Shown here in pieces: positions 56,515 to 64,000 of a stretch of DNA of 64,000 bases. The position numbers and the translations under genes are program-made. Position 1 is the first letter of the stretch. Every line of letters begins with the position of its first letter. The notes under the pieces are model-generated. The model did not search any database and was not told where the DNA came from. It was given only the letters and a program-made list of their open reading frames with translations. The stretch is from Corynebacterium sp. MSK008 (GTDB lineage: Bacteria; Actinomycetota; Actinomycetes; Mycobacteriales; Mycobacteriaceae). The stretch is taken from assembly GCF_030232585.1 (NCBI RefSeq), contig NZ_JASPJX010000002.1:62001-126000 (forward strand), read 5' to 3'.

Positions 56515-57450
56515 ATGGAACACTACGACGAGACTCCTGTGATGGAGGCGGCGATGCGCGCGGCGCGGGTGACGTCGAGAAGCGAAACGCTCCCGAAGCC
56601 GGACCAGCCGCGCGTGATCACCGTGGCCAACCAGAAGGGCGGGGTGGGCAAGACCACCACCAGCGTGAACCTGGCGGCCGGGCTGAGCAAGCAGGGCCTG
56701 AAGGTGCTGGTGATCGACCTGGACCCGCAGGGCAACGCGTCGACCGCGCTCGGGGCGGAACACACCTCCGGCACCACGTCGAGCTACGAGGTGCTCATCG
56801 GCGAGGCCGAGGCCTCCGACGCCGTGCAGCCGCACCCCGACAACCCGAACCTGTTCTGCATCCCCGCCACCATCGACCTGGCCGGCGCGGAGATTGAGCT
56901 GGTGTCCATGGTGCGCCGCGAGTACCGCCTGCACGACCAGATCCGCCGCGGCTTTTTGGACGAGCACGACTTCGACTACGTGTTCATCGACTGCCCGCCG
57001 TCGCTCGGCCTGCTCACCATCAACGCGATGACCGCGGTGGACGAGGTGCTCATCCCCATCCAGTGCGAGTACTACGCGCTCGAGGGCGTGGGCCAGCTGT
57101 TGGGCAACATCGGCATGATCCGCGAGCACCTGAACAACAACCTGCACATCTCCGCGATCGTGCTGACCATGTACGACGCCCGCACCCGCCTGGCCGCCGA
57201 CGTGGCCGACGAGGTGCGCGGCCAGTTCGGCCAAGTGGTGCTGAACAACGTCATCCCCCGCTCCGTGAAGGTCTCCGAGGCGCCCGGCTACGGCCAAACC
57301 GTCATCGACTACGACCCCGGATCCCGCGGCGCGCTGGCCTACTTCGATGCGGCGAAGGAGCTGGCCACCCGCGGCGACTACCAGCCGCACCCCACCACCG
57401 GCCCGATCGGCGTGAGCCCCGAGGTCTACAACCAGCTCGAGGAGGAGTAA
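56515..57450 (+). CDS. parA: ParA, chromosome partitioning ATPase
   Basis: This 311-residue protein has a short N-terminal extension of about 38 residues, then the deviant Walker A ANQKGGVGKTTTSVNLA, DLDPQGNAST and VFIDCPPSLGLLTINAM. It forms dynamic gradients that move ParB-parS complexes after replication; in corynebacteria it also interacts with polar DivIVA. The ATG directly follows the rsmG stop and parB follows after 3 bases. Confidence 0.95.
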   Translation: MEHYDETPVMEAAMRAARVTSRSETLPKPDQPRVITVANQKGGVGKTTTSVNLAAGLSKQGLKVLVIDLDPQGNASTALGAEHTSGTTSSYEVLIGEAEASDAVQPHPDNPNLFCIPATIDLAGAEIELVSMVRREYRLHDQIRRGFLDEHDFDYVFIDCPPSLGLLTINAMTAVDEVLIPIQCEYYALEGVGQLLGNIGMIREHLNNNLHISAIVLTMYDARTRLAADVADEVRGQFGQVVLNNVIPRSVKVSEAPGYGQTVIDYDPGSRGALAYFDAAKELATRGDYQPHPTTGPIGVSPEVYNQLEEE

Positions 57451-57453
57451 TCA

Positions 57454-58491
57454 ATGGCAGAACGCAAGGGCGGCCTCGGCCGCGGACTGGCGGCGCTCAT
57501 CCCGTCGACGCCGTCGGACATCGACAAAAACGGCAAGACCCCGGGCATCGGCGGCGGCGCCTCCGACGTGATTTTTGGCAAGCAATTGCCTGACGACGCA
57601 CCGAAGGGCGCCCCCAAAAAGAAAGTCCAGGGTGCCCCGACAGTGTCCGCCAAGCGCGACAAGGTGATCCAGCCCGTGCCGGTGGGCGCGCGCTACCAGG
57701 AGATCCCGGTTGGTCGGATCATCCCCAACCCGAAGCAGCCGCGCCAGGTCTTCGACGAGGACGAGCTGGCCGAGCTGGTCCACTCTATCCGCGAGTTCGG
57801 CCTGCTGCAGCCCATTGTCGTGCGCGACACCCCCGAGGGTTTCGAGCTGATCATGGGCGAGCGCCGCTGGCGCGCCTCCTCCAAGGCCGGCCTGAAGCAC
57901 ATCCCGGCCATCGTGCGTGAAACCTCCGACGAGGACATGCTGCGCGACGCGCTGTTGGAAAACATCCACCGCGTCCAGCTCAACCCACTGGAGGAGGCGG
58001 CCGCCTACCAGCAGCTCCTCGACGAATTCGGCGTGACCCAAGAGCAGCTCGCGGACCGTTTGGGCCGCTCACGCCCCGTGATCACTAACGCGATCCGCCT
58101 GCTTAACCTGCCCGTGGGCGTGCAGCGCCGCGTCGCCGCCGGGGTGCTTTCCGCAGGTCACGCCCGTGCACTATTGGGCATCAAGCTGGGCGACGACACC
58201 GCCGACGCCCAAGCCCAACTCGCCGACCGCATCGTCGCCGAGGGCCTTTCCGTCCGCGCGACGGAAGAGGCCGTGTCCCTGATCAACGCAGGCGGCAAGG
58301 TGCCGGACAAGCCGAAGCGCCAGCCCGCCCCGCAGCCGGAGTACCTCACCCGCGCCGCCGATTCACTCGCGGACATTTGGGACACCAAGGTGTCGGTGAC
58401 CATGGGCAAGCGCAAGGGCAAGATCGTGGTGGAGTTCGGCGACAAGGACGACTTCGAGCGCATCATGGGGCTCATCCAGGGCACCGACTAG
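57454..58491 (+). CDS. parB: ParB, centromere-binding CTPase
   Basis: This 345-residue protein has an N-terminal ParB/Srx domain with the CTP-binding motif [13 protein letters not shown], preceded by [21 protein letters not shown] central helix-turn-helix follows ([20 protein letters not shown]) and a C-terminal dimerisation domain. It loads on parS and spreads as a clamp. It ends the rsmG-parA-parB unit. No parS palindrome (TGTTTCACGTGAAACA-like) was found in this window, so its sites lie elsewhere or are diverged. Confidence 0.95.
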   Translation: MAERKGGLGRGLAALIPSTPSDIDKNGKTPGIGGGASDVIFGKQLPDDAPKGAPKKKVQGAPTVSAKRDKVIQPVPVGARYQEIPVGRIIPNPKQPRQVFDEDELAELVHSIREFGLLQPIVVRDTPEGFELIMGERRWRASSKAGLKHIPAIVRETSDEDMLRDALLENIHRVQLNPLEEAAAYQQLLDEFGVTQEQLADRLGRSRPVITNAIRLLNLPVGVQRRVAAGVLSAGHARALLGIKLGDDTADAQAQLADRIVAEGLSVRATEEAVSLINAGGKVPDKPKRQPAPQPEYLTRAADSLADIWDTKVSVTMGKRKGKIVVEFGDKDDFERIMGLIQGTD

Positions 58492-58514
58492 GCGAGTAAA
58501 AGGTATCTCACCCG

Positions 58515-58638
58515 GATTTGTTCACTGGGGGGTGAACAAATCTGGGATTTGGCGGTTTTTACCTGGGGGAAATGAACAAATTCCCTTTTCACAGCGAAAT
58601 TGGTTCACTGCCGAGACCGGGGCGGGTGAACAATTTCG
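58515..58638. repeat. Inverted-motif element between parB and cwlM (GTGAACAAAT type)
   Basis: Five copies of one motif alternate in orientation. GATTTGTTCAC (58515-58525) faces GTGAACAAATC (58532-58542) as a perfect 11-base inverted pair; TGAACAAAT follows at 58573, AATTGGTTCAC at 58598 and GGTGAACAATTTCG at 58625. The first pair can act as a hairpin behind parB. The motif is close to GGTGAACAATCCG upstream of the secreted protease at 38804. Confidence 0.7.
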
Positions 58639-58652
58639 GGCGGCGCCCGCCG

Positions 58653-59831
58653 CTAGGCGTGCTTTTCCTCCCGCAGCAGCTCCTTGAAGGAGTAGGTGCC
58701 GGTGGGCCGGTTGTCGTGGTCGAGCAGGTAGAGGCGTTTCACAGCCACCACGACGGCTTCGGCGATGGCGTCGCGCTCGTTGGGGTCGGTGAGGACGGCC
58801 AGGTCGCCCGGGTTAGTCAGGTAGCCGGCCACCAGCTCCACTGAAGGCATCCGGGTCATGCGCAGCATCTCCCAGGTGCGGGCGTGGTTGCGGCAGTTCT
58901 GCAGCTGGGTGCGTGCGGCGACCTCGCGCTGGATGTAGCCCGACAGCGTCTCGCCGGTCAGCGACGAGCTGCCCTTCTCGGAGCCGAAGTAGAACGTGGC
59001 CACGCCGTTGGCCTTCTCGTTCGGGTAGGAGTCCAGGCGCAGGGAGATGAGCAGGTCCGCTTTGAACCCGTTGGCCAGGTCGGCGCGTTGTTTGTTGGAG
59101 GGGTTGTCGCCGCGGGGGCGCGACAGGATGGTCTCCATGCCGGCGGCGACCATGCGGCCCTCGATGCGCTGGGCCAGATCCCAGAGGATCTCTTCCTCTG
59201 TGATGGGGCCGTAGGGGCCGTCGACAACCAGGCCGCGGTCGGAGCCGCCCAAGTCCGGGTCGATGACCACGCGCTTGCCGGTCAGGTTCGGGCCGGCCTG
59301 GCGCACGGTCTCGCGCTCGCGGATGGCCTGCGCGGAGCCGCCGGTGATGCGCCGTCCCAGAAGTGACAGGGCGTGCAGGGTGTCGGGGCCGCACACCCCG
59401 TCGTCCTCCAGCCCGGAGTTGAGCTGGTAGTTCATCAGCGACTCGTAGGTGCGCGGCCCGAAACGCCCGTCCACCCGATGCGGGTAGAAGCCCAGCTCGT
59501 GGAGCTGGTTCTGCAGCTGCCGGACGTCGTCGCCGACCATTTCCTGGCCGGGCTGGTAGCTCAGCACGCGTGCGCCGAGGGTGTAGGACGCCTCGCGCAG
59601 CTCCCGCAGCGTCGCCGAATCGATGGTCCCGGTGGGCACGATGCCACGGGATTGTTGGAAGGCTTTGACGGCTTCGCACAGGATGTCGTCGTAAAGCATC
59701 TCGGCTTCGGTGAAGCGGCGGGTGGAGTCGATCTCGCCCTCGTAGCCGTCTAGGAGGCCCAGGCGGGCGAGTGACATCCGGACCTCGGCGACCCGTGTGC
59801 TGGAGTCGCCAACGCGCAAAATGTCGTGCAT
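58653..59831 (-). CDS. cwlM: CwlM, pseudo-amidase regulator of peptidoglycan synthesis
   Basis: This 392-residue protein has two peptidoglycan_binding_1 repeats (about residues 5-80 and 95-158) and a C-terminal Amidase_3 fold. There is no signal peptide, so it is cytoplasmic. The amidase zinc ligands are not conserved: the DPGHGG motif reads DPDLGG (Leu at 194), and the SIHAN histidine is Arg265 in LISLRLDS. In mycobacteria CwlM phosphorylated by PknB activates MurA, and it also binds FhaA and MurJ. Last of a likely sigM-trxB-trxA-cwlM unit, 45 bases after trxA. Confidence 0.93.
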   Translation of the reverse strand: MHDILRVGDSSTRVAEVRMSLARLGLLDGYEGEIDSTRRFTEAEMLYDDILCEAVKAFQQSRGIVPTGTIDSATLRELREASYTLGARVLSYQPGQEMVGDDVRQLQNQLHELGFYPHRVDGRFGPRTYESLMNYQLNSGLEDDGVCGPDTLHALSLLGRRITGGSAQAIRERETVRQAGPNLTGKRVVIDPDLGGSDRGLVVDGPYGPITEEEILWDLAQRIEGRMVAAGMETILSRPRGDNPSNKQRADLANGFKADLLISLRLDSYPNEKANGVATFYFGSEKGSSSLTGETLSGYIQREVAARTQLQNCRNHARTWEMLRMTRMPSVELVAGYLTNPGDLAVLTDPNERDAIAEAVVVAVKRLYLLDHDNRPTGTYSFKELLREEKHA

Positions 59832-59876
59832 GCGGGCCTTTCTATTCGGATGGACAGGGGTTAAGTCTACGCGCCG

Positions 59877-60200
59877 TTAGAGCTGCGCTTGAATCTTGGA
59901 AACGATCTCAGATTTCGGTCGCACACCCACGAACTCGTCGACCTTCTTGCCGTCCTTGAACAGCATGACGGCGGGGATGGACATGACCTGGAACATGGCG
60001 CCGAGTGCGCGCTCGTTGTCCACGTTGACCTTGGCTACCTTGACTTGGCCGTCCATTTCTTGGGCGATCTCGTCGAGCAGCGGGGAGAGTTTGCGGCAGG
60101 GGCCGCACCACTCCGCCCAGAAGTCCACGAGCACCGGAGTGTCGGCCTCGATGACCTCGTTTTTGAAGGTTGCTTGGGTCACATCAACTGGTGCGTTCAT
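59877..60200 (-). CDS. trxA: Thioredoxin
   Basis: This 107-residue protein has active site WCGPC (residues 41-45: FWAEWCGPCRKLSP) and the cis-proline region MSIPAVMLF. It reduces protein disulfides and receives electrons from the adjacent TrxB. ATG 60200 is taken because the downstream product matches the family length; the frame is open far upstream. It starts 10 bases after the trxB stop. Confidence 0.96.
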   Translation of the reverse strand: MNAPVDVTQATFKNEVIEADTPVLVDFWAEWCGPCRKLSPLLDEIAQEMDGQVKVAKVNVDNERALGAMFQVMSIPAVMLFKDGKKVDEFVGVRPKSEIVSKIQAQL

Positions 60201-60210
60201 GCGCGCCAGT

Positions 60211-61206
<996 letters not shown>

Positions 61207-61217
61207 GGTTGCAGATC

Positions 61218-61781
61218 TTAGCGCGCCGGCGCCGCCTCCCCTATCGCCGCTGCGACGGCCTCGCGCGCGCGGTAGCGGCGCGACTTCACGGTGCCGGGTT
61301 GCACCCCGAGTTCGGCCGCGGCGTCGCCGACGCTCATGCCCGCGACGTCGATGAGCCAGAGTGCTTTGCGCTGCGCCTGCGGCAGCACCGCCAGGGCCTG
61401 ACGCATGGCCATGGTGCGCTCCATGTTCTCCATCGGGTTGTACGCGAGGTACCTGTTCGCGTCGATGTCCACGTTGTCGTTGTCGTCCAGGCTGTATTGG
61501 GCGCTGGCGCGGCCGTCCTTGCGCTGGTGGTCTATGGCCGCGTTGATGGTCATGCGGTGCAGCCACGTGGACAGCTTCGCCTCCCCGCGGTAGGTGTGCA
61601 GGCTGCGCGCCGCCTTGAACAGCGCGTCTTGGACGATGTCTTGGGCGTCCTGCTCGTTGCGCGCAAAGTTGCGGGCGGCGAAGTACATGCGCTTGCGGTG
61701 GCGCCGCACGATGAGTGTGAAGGCGTGCCGGTCCCCTCCCAGGTAGTTCGCCACCAGCTGCCTGTCGTTGATGTAGTCCAT
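61218..61781 (-). CDS. sigM: SigM, ECF-type RNA polymerase sigma factor
   Basis: This 187-residue protein has region 2 ([20 protein letters not shown], then [17 protein letters not shown] and [17 protein letters not shown]) and region 4 ([20 protein letters not shown], then [19 protein letters not shown]). In corynebacteria SigM answers oxidative/disulfide stress and drives trx genes, in line with the downstream trxB-trxA. No adjacent anti-sigma gene is present, unlike the rsmA found at this position in mycobacteria. GGGGGG precedes the ATG. Confidence 0.94.
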   Translation of the reverse strand: MDYINDRQLVANYLGGDRHAFTLIVRRHRKRMYFAARNFARNEQDAQDIVQDALFKAARSLHTYRGEAKLSTWLHRMTINAAIDHQRKDGRASAQYSLDDNDNVDIDANRYLAYNPMENMERTMAMRQALAVLPQAQRKALWLIDVAGMSVGDAAAELGVQPGTVKSRRYRAREAVAAAIGEAAPAR

Positions 61782-61854
61782 TGTCCCCCCAAAGATTCAG
61801 TTGCCCCCACTATGCCCCGGCCCTAGTCCCCCTGACTAGGGCCGGGTGCGCATT

Positions 61855-64000
61855 TCAGTGGACAACCACGCGGCCCACCAGCGAGACGTTTTTCACATCC
61901 GTCTCGCCGTCCACCTTCAGCACCACGCTTAACAGTGGTTCGGTGGTTTCCACGTCGGCGCTGATCTGGCCGCCCCGCAGCTTGCCCTCCGCGATCACGG
62001 GCGGATGCGCGGTCTCCTGCTCTGCGGGTACGCCGTAGAGGGTGTAGTTGGCGGTGCCGGAGGCGTCGATAAGCACTTGCTCAAGCGTGAACGCCGAGCC
62101 GTCCTCGGGCATGAACCGCACGGAGCTGTCGTCCAGCACCTCCTGGTTAAGCGGGCCGATGACCACCGGCATGCGCTCGTCGCGCGTGGTGGTCGTGGGT
62201 GCGGCCGACGGGCGTTCCACCACGTTTTCGCCGGAGACGAAGTCCACCAGGTAGGTGGTGAGCACACCCACCAGCACCGCGGCGATCACGGCGGCGAAGG
62301 TGAGCAGGCCGATGGTCACCGGGCCCATGTTGCGGCCGCCGAAGCCGCCGCGCAGCGCGTCCGGGTCCTCCACGTGCTCGACCACCGGCTCGACCGGCTC
62401 GTAGATGTCCACCACCGGGATCTCGTCCGTCGGCGCGTCCTCGTTGGGCACCGGCAGGTTCGCCGCTTCAAACAGGGCGCGCTCGATGTCGCGGAAGGCG
62501 GCCTGGTCCACCGCGTCGGCGTCCACGAGCGCGCGGGTGCGGGCGGTGACGTCGTCCAGGTCGTCGGAGCTGACGTTGCTGGTCAGAAGCGTCAGCGCGG
62601 AGGCGAAGGATTCCGCGTCAGTGGCCGGCGTGGCATCGGGAAGCACCACCGGGAACGCCAGGCGGACGTGCCCCTCGTGGTCGATGCGCAGCTGCTGGCG
62701 GTTGTCCAGCCCCAGCGGGACCTCCGCCTCGTGCGCCGCCGCCATCGCGCCGGCCAGGGGTGCCAGGGCGTTGGCCACGGCCTCGGTGTGCAGCGTCTGG
62801 CCCGACTCCGCCACAGCCTTGACCGAGGAGCCGTCCACCCAGTCCGCCACCACCAGGGCGCCGGAGCGGTAGGACAGGATCTCAATGTTCTCCGCCACCG
62901 CCGGCAGGTCCAGCTTGGCCAGCTTGCGGGTGCGCCGCGCCACGCCGGCGGCCTTCAGCGCCGCTTCGCGCGGGGTTGCCGGGGCCATCGGCGCCGATCC
63001 CGTGGTGTCCACGAACGTCAGCGCCACATCTCTGCCGGTGGCAACCTCGCGCGCCTGCCAGAAGCGCGCGCCGGAGGTGGCGCCGTGGTCGCGGATCAGG
63101 CGGAAACGCCCGTCGGACACGCCCGCGCCCGGCACCAGGCGCGGCCCGCGGACCACACCCGCGGACATCGGCGGCGGCACCGGAGAGGCATTGAAGGTGT
63201 CGGCTGCGAGGAACTGGTTGGACACATCGCGCGGGTCCACCTCGCCCACCTCGAGCGCGCGGTCCTCGTCCGGGCGGATGAAGCGGCTTAGGCCCGGGAT
63301 GCGTTGCAGCGCGCGGCCCAGGTTCTGCACCTCGGGCAGTTTGGAGCGCGACAGCACCAGGCCAGTGACCACCAAAAACAGCACGCCGAGCATCGCCACC
63401 TCGATGAGGTTGCCCAGGCTGGGGGCTCCAATGAGGCGCCCGAGGGCCTCGGGCAGGTGCAGGCCGGCGACGTCGCGAAGCAGCCAGCGCACACCGAAGA
63501 TCACCGCAACACCCACGAGCGCCGCAGCCACTGCCCAGATGGAGGTGCGCAGCACGTCGCTGGAGCGCAGGGTGCCCAGCTTGCGGCGCAGAAGCAGGGC
63601 GCCGATGAGCGCACCGGCGACGAAGCCGAAGCCGTTGGCCGCGCCGAGCAACACCACCACGTGGCTGGGGTCCTGCGCGATATAGGGCGCGAGTGAGGAC
63701 AGCAGGATTTTCGTGCCGGTGATGCCGGCGATGATGAACGTGGGCGTCCACGCTTCCTCGCGGGCGTAGAACACGCGCAGGTGCAGCATCACCAGCGCGT
63801 ACGGGATCAGGGTGAACGAGGACGCGGAGATGGTCAGGCCCAGCAGGTGGGCGGCCTGAGGGCTGAACGAGCCGTAGGCGAACAGGGCGTGGGCGATGTC
63901 GGGGCCCAGCGCCGTCATGAAAATGATGATGGGGATCAGTGCGATGAACGTCAGCTTCGTGCCCATGGTCAGGTCCGCGACCACGGCGGCGTCGTCGCCG
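61855..64000 (-). CDS. murJ: MurJ (MviN) lipid II flippase with pseudokinase domain, 5'-truncated
   Basis: The stop is at 61855 and the frame runs off the window at 64000, so the N-terminal membrane part is missing. About 715 residues are visible: the remaining MurJ helices (FIALIPIIIFMTALGPDIAHALFAYG onward) and a cytoplasmic pseudokinase-like domain (about FRLIRDHGATSGARFWQARE to residue 560). Then come one transmembrane helix (VTIGLLTFAAVIAAVLVGVL) and an extracytoplasmic beta domain to the C-terminus. In mycobacteria the pseudokinase domain is phosphorylated by PknB and then bound by FhaA. It lies 73 bases upstream of sigM. Confidence 0.95.
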   Translation of the reverse strand, partial: GDDAAVVADLTMGTKLTFIALIPIIIFMTALGPDIAHALFAYGSFSPQAAHLLGLTISASSFTLIPYALVMLHLRVFYAREEAWTPTFIIAGITGTKILLSSLAPYIAQDPSHVVVLLGAANGFGFVAGALIGALLLRRKLGTLRSSDVLRTSIWAVAAALVGVAVIFGVRWLLRDVAGLHLPEALGRLIGAPSLGNLIEVAMLGVLFLVVTGLVLSRSKLPEVQNLGRALQRIPGLSRFIRPDEDRALEVGEVDPRDVSNQFLAADTFNASPVPPPMSAGVVRGPRLVPGAGVSDGRFRLIRDHGATSGARFWQAREVATGRDVALTFVDTTGSAPMAPATPREAALKAAGVARRTRKLAKLDLPAVAENIEILSYRSGALVVADWVDGSSVKAVAESGQTLHTEAVANALAPLAGAMAAAHEAEVPLGLDNRQQLRIDHEGHVRLAFPVVLPDATPATDAESFASALTLLTSNVSSDDLDDVTARTRALVDADAVDQAAFRDIERALFEAANLPVPNEDAPTDEIPVVDIYEPVEPVVEHVEDPDALRGGFGGRNMGPVTIGLLTFAAVIAAVLVGVLTTYLVDFVSGENVVERPSAAPTTTTRDERMPVVIGPLNQEVLDDSSVRFMPEDGSAFTLEQVLIDASGTANYTLYGVPAEQETAHPPVIAEGKLRGGQISADVETTEPLLSVVLKVDGETDVKNVSLVGRVVVH

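Noticed and set aside
58515..58638. CRISPR-like array
   Set aside because: Copies are short (about 11 bases), alternate in orientation and have irregular spacing; there are no cas genes.

Overview
The window is a GC-rich actinobacterial chromosome segment that spans the replication origin, most likely from a Corynebacterium. The evidence is the gene order rpmH-dnaA-dnaN-recF-DUF721-gyrB followed by a separated gyrA, the fhaA-fhaB-pstP-rodA-pbpA-pknA-pknB-crgA cluster, the parA-parB-cwlM-trxA-trxB-sigM-murJ cluster, corynebacterial-type surface proteins and a crtB-crtI pair. I cannot name the species.

Layout. 1-1.6 kb: a 5'-truncated AlbA/GHKL-type regulator, then tRNA-Leu. 2-11.4 kb: growth and division operon on the + strand. 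11.8-16.9 kb: a secreted protein of unknown function, catalase, a small conserved ORF, a gene-free stretch carrying a DnaA-box cluster, a rhomboid protease and a cyclophilin. 17-18.2 kb: a 1.2-kb element with long terminal inverted repeats (TIRs) around an AbiEi/nuclease-like gene. 18.3-26.6 kb: metF-metE, a membrane-anchored protein of unknown function, a TetR regulator, a degenerate ABC ATPase with a YhgE/Pip protein, and a small membrane protein. 26.8-35.4 kb: two giant paralogous surface proteins that share a nearly identical 272-bp upstream region. 35.7-38.4 kb: crtI-crtB, tRNA-Ala and tRNA-Ile. 38.8-43.1 kb: a secreted metzincin-like protease, a DUF3566 protein and gyrA. 43.1-44.8 kb: a two-gene toxin-antitoxin-like pair and a second TIR-bounded AbiEi-like gene. 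44.8-53.3 kb: two small genes, gyrB, DUF721, recF, dnaN, oriC and dnaA. 54-58.5 kb: rpmH, rnpA, yidD, yidC, rsmG, parA and parB. 58.6-64 kb: cwlM, trxA, trxB, sigM and the 3' part of murJ.

How the genes work together. The PknA/PknB kinases, the PstP phosphatase, the FHA proteins, CwlM and MurJ form the known actinobacterial phospho-network for peptidoglycan precursor synthesis and export. RodA, PbpA and CrgA are elongation and division enzymes in the same window. The origin block supplies initiation, clamp, gyrase, segregation and ribosome/membrane biogenesis functions.

Most unusual signal. Two unrelated-sequence TIR pairs each bracket an AbiEi-like gene with a candidate PD-(D/E)XK domain. 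In addition, several gene-free loci in the same window carry solitary elements of the same internal design (paired motif, spacer, inverted paired motif), each with its own private sequence. This resembles a REPtron-like arrangement built on a different protein family. Other points of interest are a DnaA-box cluster 36 kb from oriC, an over-represented decamer GTCGATAAGC, a pseudo-amidase CwlM, and a small membrane-protein gene whose start codon lies inside a perfect inverted repeat.
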